Positions 41,784 to 53,685 of a stretch of 64,000 nt of DNA are shown piece after piece. The notes beneath the pieces are model-generated. The model worked only from the letters and a program-made list of their open reading frames with translations. It ran no database searches and was not told the origin of the DNA. Within the stretch, counting starts at the first letter, position 1. Each line of letters opens with the position of its first letter. Location: the NCBI GenBank assembly GCA_002102555.1, contig MCFL01000032.1, positions 1 to 64,000 on the forward strand, read 5' to 3'. This DNA comes from Catenaria anguillulae PL171. Its lineage: Eukaryota; Blastocladiomycota; Blastocladiomycetes; Blastocladiales; Catenariaceae. Both the position numbers and the translations under genes were made by a program.

Positions 41784-44700
41784 TCATGAGTCCATCGGTA
41801 GTGTCCACACCTTCAAGTCTTGCTCCTTGCACGCGCCAGCCGTCACCACCACCACGGATCCATCGTCAGCATCGAGCGCAGACGCGATCGCAGCAACATT
41901 CCCGCCAGGATGCACACCCTTGAGGCACACGGGCTTGCTACTGCTTCCAGCAGGCGTCGCGGACGCGCCTGCTGCCCCGCCTCGGAACGTCCACAAATAG
42001 AGATTCTCGTACTCGCCAAACACAACCTTGTTGGGGGACTGGCCTTGTGCACTTGCGGGAGCAAACGCGGCCGCCGTCACCTTGCCGCCCTGCGCTGTCG
42101 TGGTCGCCAAGGTGGATGTACTTGATGCGTCCCAAACCACAACCCGATCCTCGCATGCCGTCAACAACAAGGAGCCATCTCTTGACCAATCGATGGAATG
42201 AATGTTCTTGATATGCGACGTCTTGACTGCTCGCACATGATCTGGACCGAGCGCCACACCGACTGGTGGGACATCCACGAGCAAAATCCACTGTGAGAGG
42301 GCAACCGCCACGGTGCGCGACCCGTCCAGCGGACACGCACGCAACGGATTGGGCGAGTACGCGGGCTTGCTGCCGCCATTCCCTGCAACCACCGTGAGCA
42401 ACGACACGTGGCCCAGCAGCGATCCCTGGACACGATCGAAGACGCGAAACATGCCCTCGCCATCCACCACGCAAATCACGTTGCCCGCGACTTGGTCAAC
42501 ACCCGTCGGCGCTGCGCTGACATTGAATGACGATTCCAGCTCGAGCGCACCCGTGGCCCCACCGGCCTCGCTATTGCCGGCCCCCGCGTCACCAGCGCCG
42601 CCCGCCCCTCCTGCGGCAGCTCGTGGGTCCTTGACACGGTACGCACGGACAAGCTGATCGAATCCGGTCGTCAACAAATGATCGCCCGCAAACCGTAAAC
42701 ACGTCAACTGCCCGCCGAAATTCTCCAACACGCAGTGCATGTCCACATTCACGTCACTGCCTGCTCCTCTTACTGACCACACAATCACCTTGCGATCCTG
42801 CGACCCAGACACGAGCATCCTACCCATGGCATGGACGTCACAGGCGACCAGCTTGTTCTGCTGTCCCGACAGAGCCGCCCGAAGCACCAATGCCGACGAG
42901 CCAGCGGTACCAGCACCCGGCCCGCCCCCTGCACCGCCACCACCTGCCCCGCCGTTGCCGCCTGCCCCACCATCGAGCCCGCCTAACCCGCTCGACATGC
43001 CTGGGGTATCAAAAATGTCATTGACATTGTCGAGAAAGCCAGTCAGGTCGTCATTGTCCATGAACATTTGCAGCGCATCCATGTCGCCGCCTGGCCCACC
43101 AAACAGACTATTGGCCGAGAGGGCATTGGCATTGGCATTGGCGGCGGCATTTGCTGCCTGTGCCGTTGCACCTGTAGCAGCGGGTGGTGCAGACGTGAGC
43201 GATGCGGCGGACGACGACGGATTTGTGCTTGCGGGCGGCGGCGGTTGTTGTTGTTGTTGTTGTTGCTGCTGCTGCGGGACATTGACGGCGGGTCCTGCAA
43301 GCGGTTGCTGCGCGCCGCCGTTCAAGGCGGGATTCGCAGGAAACGGCTGCTGCATCAAGCCCGGTTGCTGTTGCTGGCCCGGCTGCACCATACCAGGTTG
43401 CATTTGTGGAGGCCGGACACCGGTACTTCCTTGCTGCTGCATCATGGCTTGCTGCTGCTGCTGCATCTGCATCGTGGGCTGCTGGCCCGTGGCTTGCCCT
43501 TGGCCCTGCTGCTGCATCATGCCCATCTGCTGCTGCTGCTGCTGCTGCTGTTGTTGCTGGAGCTGTGGACTCATCAACCCGCCCTGCTGCTGCACCTGCC
43601 CCGGAGCAAGCGGCACGCCACCGCGCAGCTGGATATGGGTTTGTTCGAGAAACTTGTGGTGCTCGCGCAACATGTTTTGTTCAAAATGCGACAGCTGCAC
43701 ATTGTTGATCTTTGCTTGCACAATCAACTGCTCGTACCGCGTGTGCCGCTGCTGCAACGCCTGCACTTGAGCTTGGTTCATGCCTGGAGGCACCGCAAAT
43801 GGCAGTGCCCCGAATTGCTGCAGCGTGGCTTGCGTGACGCCCGCGGCGCCGGCGCCGCCGCCGCCAGTGCCGTTGGCTGCAACCCCGCCAGGTGGCGGCG
43901 GGCCTGCGGGATTGCCCTGCGGTGGCGGCGACATGAGCTGCGGCGTGCCCGTGAGCTGGTTGGGCACGGGGGTGCCGCCCTGCTGCTGCTGCATGGCCAT
44001 GGCTTGCTGCTGCTGTTGCTGCTGGGCGGCAATCTGCTGCTGGAGCGCGGCATTGGCGCCCTGAACAACCTGCTGCTGGTGCGCAAACAGCTGCGCGTGC
44101 GCCATGGTCGGGCTCGGGCTCATGGTAAACGTGCCGTCGTTGCGCTGGCGCTTGCGAGTAGGTGCTGGCCCTGGTTGCTGGTCGCCTGGCGGTGGGGTCG
44201 GCGCAGACATTGGGCCAACCGAATTGCCCTGACGCATGCGTCCGGCGGATACTGCGGCGGCAGAGTTGGGGCCTTGTTGTTGTTGCTGAATCGCGAGTCT
44301 TTGTTGGGCGAGTTGCGGCGACTGGCCCGGAATCGGTTGGCCGGGCTGTTGCTGGCCTGGGCCGCCGGGAATCATGCCCGGCGGCGCCATCATGGGCTGC
44401 TGCTGACCTTGCATTTGGGGCGGTCGCACACCGCCTTGCATCTGCATCTGCATTTGCATTTGCTGCTGTTGTTGTTGCTGCTGCATTTGCATTTGCATCT
44501 GCGGCTGCTGCATCTGCCCGGGCCCACCTTGCATCTGTGGCCGCACCCCTCCTTGCTGCTGCTGCGCACCAATCACTTGCTGATTCAAGACGCTCAATGG
44601 CGTGCCGCTGGCCGTCAACTTGCTCAACCTGGCCTGCATATTGGCCAGCACACGGGACTTTTCGTCATCCGTCAAGGTCTTTGTGTCGCGGCCATTGAAG

Positions 44701-45910
44701 CCAAGTTCGGTCATTGCTTGCGTGAACAAGGCCGTCTGCAGCTGTGGGGAAATGACGGCTGACGAGTTGATGGCGCCGCCTGCAGATTGCGAGTTGCCGC
44801 TCGCAGTATCCGGTGCGGGCTGCTGCTGCTGCTGCAACTGTGCCTGGATCGGCAGCGGGTGCGCCATGGTCTGCGGGGTCATGGGTCCCGGGGTTGCCCC
44901 GGGGGCATACATGCCGGAACCTTGCACGGCCGCCGGTGCACCCGCTTGCTGCTGGATGGCAAGCGTGCCGTCGGGCCGCATGATGACTTGGCCCGGATTA
45001 CCTCCGCCGGCGCCGCCCGTGGCCTGTTGTTGGACTTGGCCGTTGATGAGGTGCATGGGCATTTGCGCAGGCGTGGGCGGGTTGCCGCCCGCATTCGACA
45101 TGACAGATTGCGCGCGCGTCATGGCCATTTGCTGCGCGTGTGCTTGAGCGGCCATTGCGTGTTGGTGTTGCTGTTGCATGGCGGCTGCGGCGTTCGCGGG
45201 CATGCCTGGCATGGGGACGTGGGCGTTGGGCGGGGTGCCTGCGAGGCTGCCTATGGATAATGAAATGGATAGGGTGTCGAGTCAGATGTCGGTTGCACAA
45301 TGGGAGCGCCAAGGAAAAGTAATACCTGGTTGACCCGGCATGGACCCGCCGTTGGCACCGCTCATGGCTGCCTGCGACTGCATCTGGAGCTGCAACAAAC
45401 GCTGCTCCTTTTCGAGCTGGGCCTTTTTCGTTTGATGCTGAACAGCAAGCAGGGTGAGATCATATCACAAGGACACGAAACTGACACAAGTAGTGTGCAA
45501 ACACACCTCAAAGAAAACCAAGGCCTCTCTGGATCCCCCCGACATTGTGCGTGCCTTGAACATGTCCCAAAACACGGTCCACCATTCGTAAAGGAATCCG
45601 CCATCGGGCGAGTCGATGGGAATGGATACGGGCGGAATTTGCGAGAATTCAGAGACGCGCGGGTGTGCGCCGGCCGCGGGAGTGCCGCCGGGATTGCTGG
45701 CCGTGTCTGCCGGTGGATGGGCGGCGGATGAGGAGGCCGGGTCGGAGGCAAGGACTTCGTTGTAAAAGCACAGGGCGGTGGCCGTGTAGTTGCGCTTTCG
45801 ACAGTAGTCGAAGATGTAGAGGTTGAGCCTGTGATGGAACATCCAGTTACTTGGGATTAACATGCAAAGCTTGGAGAAGTGCAACGGACATACATGCGAT
45901 CGCCGTCCAT
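41784..45910 (-). CDS. LEUNIG-like corepressor: LisH/LUFS, Gln-rich, WD40
   Basis: Four exons (45894-45910, 45507-45828, 45326-45437, 41784-45250) give 1305 residues in frame. The start MDGDRMLNLYIFDYCRKRNYTATALCF is a LisH motif, and GGFLYEWWTVFWDMFKART completes the LUFS domain shared by LEUNIG, Flo8 and SSDP. Residues about 130-870 are a Gln/Gly/Pro/Met-rich region with many poly-Gln runs (CAG/CAA), followed by an acidic patch (DNDDLTGFLDNVNDIFD). The last 420 residues form six or seven WD repeats (SGSQDRKVIVWSV, TGFDQLVRAYRV, SIDWSRDGSLLLTACEDRVVVWDA, DLKVWTL). In plants LEUNIG recruits Mediator and histone deacetylases for repression. The same role here is inferred. The 17-nt first exon is supported by phase and by the LisH start. 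Confidence 0.88.
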
Positions 45911-46613
45911 GGTGAATCAACTTGATGCGGATGAAGGAGCGCAGAAAACGGAGCGACGTTGGCGTTGAATGTGGTGTTTGAGGGATCCAGGTAGCCACGG
46001 GCACAGAGCACGGGCATGGACTGGAGTGGATTGGCCCGAGAAAGACAAGGCAGCAGAACAAGACCAGTGGCGAGGTGTGGGCAGAGCCGCCTCGGCAGAA
46101 GGTAACCTCGCTATGGAAGCAAGCAATCAAGCAATCAAGCAAAAGGAATGGACGGCCGAGGCAGTGCAGACGAGATGCAACAGGGCCGTGGTTGTACGAA
46201 GTGGTGGTTGGTATGTGTGCGAGATGTGCGTGTGCGTGTGGGTGTGGCGGTGGGTTGGTGTTGAGCGCGATGGGGGCCGGGTGGGGATGGGCGGCAACAC
46301 AGTGGCCGATGGTGACTGGAGGAGTGAAAGTGCCAATAAGGAGCCGGCAAGGGCAAGGCGAGATGTGTGGCGATGGCAGTCAAGAGTTGCTTGCAGTGGC
46401 GAAGATGCTGAGCGTCACTTTGGATTCAACGGCCGTCCATTCATGAAAAAATATGTTATACAATTAATCAAATCCTTTATGGCGAATCCAACGACCCGCC
46501 TCGTGCGTTTCTGCAGGCGCGATCGGCAGAGACTACATAGGTACATACGTCCTAAACATCATACAAAGATATCTTCCTCCAAGTGAATGGATTCCCGGTG
46601 TATTCATATTCAT
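45911..46613. other. Region upstream of the LUFS/WD40 gene
   Basis: About 700 bp between the LUFS/WD40 start and the 3' end of BLOC1S1. It holds a TG/CG-rich microsatellite-like stretch (46205-46265). I see no gene. Confidence 0.45.
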
Positions 46614-47271
46614 TCATTGTACATTCAAGTTGCCAGCTGCAGGGGGCGGCTCTTGCTGCCCTTCTGCTTGGTCACCCTGACTGCGAGTGCAACTGTGACT
46701 GTCATTGTCACTGTGACCGTGCCCGTGCCCGTGTTGCCTGCGGTCCACAATGGTCTCCACGGCCGACTTGACCACAAGCGCTTGTCGTGCAATCACGGCC
46801 GCGTAATGCTCCAAATCGCCCAGCTCCATAAACACCTGATTGACCTCGCTCAGCAGCCCCGTCCATGCCGTGACGCACGAATCGAGCTCTTGAATCTGCT
46901 GCCGAACGACCTGCGTGACGGCCAATACTTCGGCCTGGTTGTTTTTCAATGGGGCACAGCTCGCCGTGACGTGCGCGTGGGCACCAAGGGCCGCGTTGGT
47001 AAAGGCAGCACCAGCTTGTTTCCACGCAGCGTCTATATGTGCGCCATCATGGCGATGTATGTTCATAAGTAAATACTTCTATGACCAAGTGTCATCCCAT
47101 TCGGGTTGGGTTGGAGCATGCTTCGGCCACGTGTTCTGGTCCACTTGTACTTGCTGGCTCTCCATGCTGAAGGTGTTGACATGGTGGCCGTGGAAAGCGA
47201 GGCGTACCGAGATTTTTAGACTCATCACCACGCTCACGTTGGCGTTGCTGATACAGGGCTTGCAGTGACAT
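46614..47271 (-). CDS. BLOC1S1: BLOC-1/BORC subunit 1 (GCN5L1)
   Basis: Exons 47208-47271 and 46614-47032 encode 160 residues. The first exon (MSLQALYQQRQRERGDESKN) corresponds to the charged N-terminal helix of BLOC1S1. The second holds the coiled-coil heptads (AALGAHAHVTASC, LKNNQAEVLAVTQVV) and the diagnostic WTGLLSEVNQVFMELGDLEHYA, which matches the family block W-x-x-x-V-x-x-FN-x-x-LKE-x-GD-x-ENWA. A His/Gly-rich tail (HGHGHGH) and a Gln/Pro end are local additions. The subunit acts in endosome/lysosome biogenesis and positioning. The 175-nt intron joins G|AC in phase and is longer than most here. Confidence 0.78.
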
Positions 47272-47796
47272 GGTGTAGTGGAATGTCTTAATGTTTATAT
47301 TGCTTTATGGTCAAACGTGGCCAAGAGTCGGTTGATGGACTTCGTGTTGGCGTTCGGCTCGGTGTCGATCACTTTTGGCGCCAATGAGTCGAGTCATTTC
47401 TGAAAGTTAGAGATCTCATCAATCCCCGCGAGACAATGAATGGATCCATGCATTCCACCATAGGCACCCGCTGCATTCATTCCGAACTCTCTCTCACATC
47501 CCATTGCACAAGGCTGCCGACCCCTCTCATCCGCCGACCTTGCCGCCAAAGCCGTCTCCTGCGTGATCGGCTCCCCCTCAACCACCCCTTCTTCTCTTTG
47601 GCAGCCGAATACCGCTTCAATCCCACCAACTGCAACATTCCCACTCACCTCGCCTCGTACACACCGCACCGCCCACAAGATACATCTTCAACTCAGCCTT
47701 AAGTGCTACTGTCTCCATTCCCTCGATTGATTCATTCCTTGTTTGTAACTTGCGCCACATCCAAATCAATCCATCGCAACGAGATCTACCATCAGT
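47272..47796. promoter_or_regulatory. Shared upstream region, BLOC1S1 / CHK1
   Basis: 525 bp between divergent start codons. The CHK1-proximal half is C/T-rich and probably includes its 5' UTR. The open frame at 47436-47702 has no family resemblance and is taken as UTR. Confidence 0.4.
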
Positions 47797-49790
47797 ATGG
47801 CGCACCTGTACTCCGACACGCAAACCGACCCGCAGCATCTCGAACAAAGCGGCAGTGGTAGCCAACTGCTCCCAGACTCGAGCATCCCCTTCCAAGGAAC
47901 CTTGCATGGCGCCATGGTCCGAGGTTTTGCCCTCAAGGAAACCATTGGCGAGGGCACCTACGGCAAGTGCGTATTTCCATCGATTAGTGTTGGCCTTCCA
48001 TCCAGTAATTTTCCCCCACTCACTTTGTCACACAAACAACTACTCCAGAGTCAAAATTGCTGTCAACCCAATGACGATGGAACGCATTGCCGTGAAAATC
48101 ATGGGCAAGGAAACCCTGCAGCTTGCCGATGACGGGAAACACTATGTCCCCGTGTCCACCATCAAGCGCATGAAAAAGGAGCTCGACATTCACAAGGCAC
48201 TCAACCATCACAATGTCATTCGGCTGTACGATCATTACGAGGATTCAAGGTTTGTGTTTTTGATGATGGAGCTAGCCGCCGGTGGCGAGCTGTTTGACAA
48301 AATTGGTACTGTCTTCTTTTCCTCACTTTTTGCTTAATGCGAGGGAATTAATCCATCTTTTCTGGTTCACAGTTCCCGACGTTGGACTCGATGAAGAACT
48401 CTCGCATTTCTACTTTCGTCAACTCGTTAATGCCGCCGTTTACCTGCACTCTCGAGGCGTCGCACATCGCGACCTTAAACCCGAAGTATGTTGCTTTTAT
48501 GTCCCACCTTTAGGTCACACTCACTTACTCATTGAGTCTTGAACAATCACTTAGAACATGCTTCTCGACGAACAAGGCAACCTCAAACTCAGCGATTTTG
48601 GCCTGGCCACCGTCTACAAGTACAAAAACAAGCGCCGGGTCCTCACAACGCCCTGCGGGTCGCCACCGTACCTGGCACCCGAAGTCGCCCAATGCAAATA
48701 CGATGGCGAGCTTGCCGACGTCTGGTCCATGGGTGTCATCCTTTACGTACTACTCAATGGGTGCTCGCTTTGGGACGAGCCCACAACAAACAGTCCCGAA
48801 TTTATCCAGTTTGTTGCCGCGCACTACAACAACGACTGCCAGCTGCAGGGCGCATGGCAAACCATGGACCCAGAGGCGCGCAGGCTGATTCTCGGCATGT
48901 TACATCTACCACCACTGCGCATGCGGCTTGCAAAGGTGGCCACGGACCCTTGGACAACGCAGGCCAACCGATTGTATGGCGATGATGGGCGGTGCTGTGA
49001 TGTCCCACTGCTCATGGACAAGCTCAAGTCACGGTTGGAAAGTGCGGGCGAGGATTTGGATTCGGCGGGCGTTGTGGCCAACGCACCATACTTTGTATCC
49101 TTTTCGCAACCCGACGACATTTCGCTCGGCACGCATGTACATCCATCATCTGCGGCCACGGGCGATGCTACAAGTTTGGGCGCCCACGATCCCATTGCCT
49201 GGTTCTCACAGCCCGTCGTGGCCACACACATTGTCGGCAGCATGTCGCAGCAGCACCATCCGCACTCGCAACAAATTCCTGCGTCGCAACAGTTTCACGT
49301 GGGCGGCACGACCACCACGGCCGCTGGTGCACTCGGGTCCGAGTTCTCGCCTTCCACCCGCCTCACGCGCTTCTTTACGCAACAGCCCCCGCCCGTGTTG
49401 CATGCAGCACTGGCAAACTCTCTTCATCGCTTTGTCACAAAGTGCTCAACGCTTCAAGTCGACGAAGATTCCACATGTCATTTGGCATTTACCACGGTGG
49501 ATTCGCGGCGGTGCCGATTGTCGGGCGACATTCGCATCCAGGCCGTCGGCCCAACAAGGGATATCTGGCTTGTGTTGTTTATGCGGCGCAAGGGCGATCC
49601 GCTCGAGTTCAAGAAATTCTTCAAGTGCATCATGTCGGATCCGGAGGTGGCCAGATTGGTGGTAACGGGCGGCGGAGGCGCAGCGGCCGCGCATGGTGGG
49701 GATGGCGGCGGGTGGTCACAGCAACAGCAGCAACAAGCACAGTCACAGCAGGGACAGCAGCAGTCGTTGTCAGGAGTAGCTGCTGCATGA
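47797..49790 (+). CDS. CHK1: DNA-damage checkpoint kinase CHK1
   Basis: Exons 47797-47966, 48049-48305, 48373-48485 and 48555-49790 encode 591 residues. The kinase domain (about 40-330) has the glycine loop GEGTYGKVK, the lysine in [27 protein letters not shown] and the CHK1-type activation segment [11 protein letters not shown]. The regulatory tail carries an SQ-containing FSQP motif twice and [12 protein letters not shown]-terminal KA1-like domain ([39 protein letters not shown]) aligns with the autoinhibitory end of CHK1. It should be activated by ATR/Mec1-type kinases upon replication stress. Poly-Gln and poly-Gly runs after residue 555 are local expansions. Confidence 0.93.
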
Positions 49791-50495
49791 GCTTCATCTT
49801 CGCTATTTGCGTGATTCCCTGCCTTCTCCACCACTCCCCCTCATCTATTTATTCGTTATTTATTATTCCCGCCCGCTTTCCCAAACCCCAGCCAGCTCTC
49901 CGTGTATACTTTTTACCCTGCGCCGATCTCAATCCGGTTTTTTTTTCTCCGTCCGACAGCCTGCACTTGATTTTCGTTCTTCTCTCCTGCTTTTTTTTCT
50001 AAAGACTGACTTGTTCGTTTCTCCTTCCACTCTGCCCTCATACGCACACCTCTCTTCCCTCCACGCATTGATATCTGTCGCCGTGCTGCCCGCTGTTGCT
50101 TGACGCCGCCGCCTCATCTTGTCACTTGGCAATTTTGTCGCTTTCCCACCCCCCCCCCCCATTATTTTTTTCTGTTGGTTGTGTGCCCACCTTGGACTTT
50201 GTTTGTTTGCCCATGTCGAATGTTTGTACAGTTGCCCCCCCCCCCCCACCCACGCTTTCTCTTTGCTATCTTTTATGACCCGCCCACCTTGTCTTCCTCT
50301 TTGTGGTTCTCGTCCTTGTCTCGTCATGAATGTCGATTGATCATTTGGACCTTTGTGGCAAAGTCTACTGCCGCGGCGAGCATAAGGGAGTATTCATGTC
50401 ATGTCGATGGGGATACAAACACAAGCACAAACCGGCGCAAACAGCACGCCGTCTACCAACACACATAAAACACAAACGCCCAAAACGGTGCAACC
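49791..50495. other. Intergenic between convergent CHK1 and IVD
   Basis: About 700 bp of strongly T/C-rich sequence on the plus strand, with C runs at about 50149-50160 and 50235-50247 and T runs at 49937-49946 and 49991-49999. Presumed CHK1 3' UTR. No gene. Confidence 0.5.
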
Positions 50496-51943
50496 CTAGT
50501 TCTTGTACTCCTGGTTGATCTCCCGGCCAATCAACCACCTACGAATCTCACTGGTACCCGCGCCAATCTCGTACAACTTTGCATCCCGCAAAATGCGGCC
50601 CGTCGGGAAATCGTTGGTGTACCCAACCCCACCCAACATTTGAATGGCGTCCAGGGCCACCTCGGTGGCGCGCTCGGCAGTGTACAGAATGACGCCCGCA
50701 CAGTCCTTGTTGGACACGCGGCCTTGGTCGGCCGCCTTGCAATCGTGTACAGGTACGACCGCGACGCAGACAGTTTGGTGTACATGTCGGCAAGTTTGCC
50801 TTGGACAAGCTGGAAGTGGCCAATGGGCTTGTTGAATTGCTTGCGGTCGTGCACGTAGGGAAGACAACGTCACAGCGGCTTGCATGAGACTGTTGGAGTG
50901 GATAGGTTCCCCAAGTGAAAAGTTAACATGCGGCATCGAACCCCACGGCAAAGACATGGACAAGGACATGGAGAGCGCACGTACCCAACGGGTCCACCGG
51001 AAAGCACCAACCGCTCCAAATCAAGCCCGCTCATGAGCACATACACGCCCTTGCCTTCACCGCCCAACACATTTTCCACAGGCACCTCGCAGTTTTCAAA
51101 GACGAGCTCGCACGTGTTGCTGCCGCGCATGCCCAACTTGTCGAGCTTTGGGCTCGTGGAAAAGCCCTTGAACCCGCGCTCAATGATAAACGCCGTGATG
51201 CCATGCGGGCCCTTGTTGATGTCGGTCTTGGCGTACACCACCAAGGTATCTGCATCTGGGCCATTGGTGATCCACATCTTTGTGCCATTGAGCACATACT
51301 TGTCGCCCTTGCGCTCGGCGCGCAACTTCATCGAAACCACATCTGACCCAGAGTTTGCTTCGGACATGGCGAGGGCGCCCACATGCTCGCCCGAAATGAG
51401 CTTGGGCAAGTACTTGCGGCGCTGTGCATCGTTGCCGTTGCGTGCAATCTGGTTGACGCACAGGTTCGAGTGTGCGCCGTACGACAGTGCCACGGATCCG
51501 GATGCGCGCGACAGTTCTTCCATCACCAAGCAGTGTGCCGTGTAGCCCAAGTCAAGGCCGCCGTATTCTTCAGACACGGTGATGCCCAGAAGGCCCATGT
51601 CGCCAAGCTTACGCCACATGTCCATTGGGAAGTTGTTGGACTTGTCAATGTCGGCGGAGCGCGGGGCAAGCTCGGATTGCGCGAATTTTTGGACCGATTC
51701 ACGCAGAGCGAGCAGGTCGTCAGAGAGACCCATGTCCGAGTGGTTGGTCGAGGCCAAGGTGCGCGATTGAGCCTAGACAGTACAGAGGGAGGGCAGCGTT
51801 AGCCTTGATTTTTTTCTTTTCTGTGTGTGGAGACATGCAGTACGCACGCCGAGGGTGGTGGCGGCCGCGGCCACAGGGCGGATGGCGGTAGCACCGGTGG
51901 CGAGGCGGCGAGTGAGTGAGACGGCGGCAGTGCGGGCAAACAT
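50496..51943 (-). CDS. IVD: Isovaleryl-CoA dehydrogenase, mitochondrial; two compensating frameshifts
   Basis: Exons 51848-51943, 50985-51772 and 50496-50889 encode about 425 residues. The first exon is an Arg/Ala-rich mitochondrial presequence ([18 protein letters not shown]). The acyl-CoA dehydrogenase fold is clear: [45 protein letters not shown] (FAD-binding), [49 protein letters not shown] and [15 protein letters not shown] oxidises isovaleryl-CoA in leucine breakdown and passes electrons to ETF. An extra T near 50866 and a missing base near 50743-50745 shift about 40 codons out of frame and then back. The conserved residues there are encoded only in the other frame. This is probably a sequence error rather than a real 40-residue replacement. 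The gene is divergent from COX10. Confidence 0.88.
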
Positions 51944-52293
51944 GGTGTTCTTGTTGGTGGTGGCGGGCACAGTCAGGACTCTGGTCGCTGTGATTTACAT
52001 GGGGGGAGGTTGGCTCACAACTCACAACGCGCAAGGCGATGAAGGGCAGGCCAGGATCGGTGGGTTGTATGGTTGCGGTTGGTCGCTTCCCCAACGCTTG
52101 AAGGCAAAGTCACGCACAATGTCACGTGCAGCTATTGTTTGCGGTTGAGGCGAGACGAGGTGATGCAAGGGGCCGCCGATCGGCCTGTCGCCCTTGCTGA
52201 CCTTTCCAGATCGAAAAAATTGACTCCATCATCCAGAACATATTTACTTGTCAAGGCAATGACAATGTGAAAAAAAAAGCAAATTGGCCCGCC
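51944..52293. promoter_or_regulatory. Shared upstream region, IVD / COX10
   Basis: 350 bp between start codons of two mitochondrial-protein genes. I see no TATA box. Co-regulation is possible but not shown. Confidence 0.4.
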
Positions 52294-53565
52294 ATGCTCG
52301 CATCAAGACTCTGCAGGCGGTCCGCCGCTGCCGCCCTCTCCATGTCGCACTGCCCACCGGTCGCCGTCCACCGCGCCCTGACCCGGCCACCGACAGCCGC
52401 CCTGATCCTGATCCGCAAAACATCAACTCTGCCGCCCACACCACCTCCATCCGATGCATCACCATCACCATTACCTCCATCACCGTCACCGTCACCTTCA
52501 CCGTCATCTTCGACACCTGCAGCAGCATCAGCAGGATCTGGCCGCTTCCGCCCCGTGCCCAAGCTCCCGCTTGCCCAACTCTTGCCCGTCTACAATGAAC
52601 TCTCCAAAGCCAAACTCGCCTCGTTGGTGACGCTCACCACCATGGTCGGCTACGCCCTCGCGCCGACGGCCGCCTCGGTCACGACCCTGCTCGCCACCAC
52701 CATTGGCACACACCTGACCATCACATCGGCCAACACCTTCAACCAACTCATGGAATCGCCCTACGACGCGCAAATGGCACGCACGCGCAACCGCCCGCTG
52801 GTCCGCCATGCCATCACGCCCCAGCACGCGCTCGGATTTGCCGTTGGCACGGGCGTTGCGGGGATTTCCACCTTGGCATTGTTAGTCAATCCGTTGACGG
52901 CGGGTCTGGGCGCCGCCAATTTGGTCCTCTACTCGTTCATTTACACGCCCATGAAACGCTTGTCGATTGCAAACACGTGGGTGGGCGCCATTGTGGGTGC
53001 CATTCCGCCCATGATGGGCTGGACCGCGTGCACAAACTCGCTCGACCCGATTGCCGATTTCGGCGCCTATACCCTGGGCTTTCTCCTGTACGCCTGGCAA
53101 TTCCCGCACTTCAACTCGCTGTCGTGGAATATTCGCGCAGACTACTCCAAGGCCGGATATCGCATGATGGCGGTGACGGACCCGGGCTTGAACGCACGCG
53201 TGTCGTTGCGGTACGCCCTGGCCATGCTACCCGTGCCGCTCATCACGTCCTATGTCGGGTTGACCACGTGGTGGTTTGTGGCGAGCGCGAGTGCAGTCAA
53301 TGGCGCAATGGCAGTGTATGCATGGCGGTTTTGGAGGGAGCGCAATGACAAGCGTGCGAGGGAGCTCTTCTTTTCAAGCTTGGTGCATTTGCCCGTGATT
53401 TTGGGCGCCATGTTGGTCCATCGCAAGCCAAGGGACAATGAGGTTGGGGTCGTGGATCGCATCAAGTATGCGCTTGGCATGGAAGTCAAGGCAGCCAAGC
53501 CAGTCGTCGTGGCCAAAAAGGTCAAGGCCGTAGCGGCGCCAAGTGAGGACGTGGCGGCAACTTAG
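52294..53565 (+). CDS. COX10: Protoheme IX farnesyltransferase (heme O synthase)
   Basis: A single exon of 423 residues from ATG 52294 (context CCGCCATGC). The N-terminus is an Arg/Ser/Ala presequence (MLASRLCRRSAAAALS) followed by a Pro/Ser-rich linker. UbiA-family motifs are present: NTFNQLMESPYDAQMARTRNRPL (the N-x3-D-x3-M-x-R prenyl-diphosphate site), YTPMKRLSIANTWVGAIVGAIPPMMGW and LYAWQFPHFNSLSW, then DYSKAGYRMM. About eight membrane spans are visible. It farnesylates heme B to heme O in the inner membrane, the first step to heme A of cytochrome oxidase. The C-terminal 30 residues are Lys/Ala/Val-rich. Confidence 0.95.
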   Translation: MLASRLCRRSAAAALSMSHCPPVAVHRALTRPPTAALILIRKTSTLPPTPPPSDASPSPLPPSPSPSPSPSSSTPAAASAGSGRFRPVPKLPLAQLLPVYNELSKAKLASLVTLTTMVGYALAPTAASVTTLLATTIGTHLTITSANTFNQLMESPYDAQMARTRNRPLVRHAITPQHALGFAVGTGVAGISTLALLVNPLTAGLGAANLVLYSFIYTPMKRLSIANTWVGAIVGAIPPMMGWTACTNSLDPIADFGAYTLGFLLYAWQFPHFNSLSWNIRADYSKAGYRMMAVTDPGLNARVSLRYALAMLPVPLITSYVGLTTWWFVASASAVNGAMAVYAWRFWRERNDKRARELFFSSLVHLPVILGAMLVHRKPRDNEVGVVDRIKYALGMEVKAAKPVVVAKKVKAVAAPSEDVAAT

Positions 53566-53685
53566 CGTGTTGCTTCAGCAATTACATATACAGGTCATAG
53601 TTTTATCTTGCTACATTTCGTTCGTCATCTTCTCTGGAGCCTACCGACACACACTGCTCACGAGGATGGCGGTGGCGGTGGCCTT

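Noticed and set aside
43068-44762. 564-codon open frame on the plus strand, Leu/His-rich
   Set aside because: It is the complement of CAG/CAA poly-Gln codons of the LUFS/WD40 gene, which give Leu/Cys/Ala runs antisense. The minus strand has the conserved domains.
47436-47702. 88-codon frame before CHK1
   Set aside because: No homology; it lies in the probable CHK1 leader, and the kinase N-terminus is complete without it.
50096-50468. Short Pro/Phe-rich frames after CHK1
   Set aside because: They are produced by C and T homopolymers in the presumed 3' UTR.
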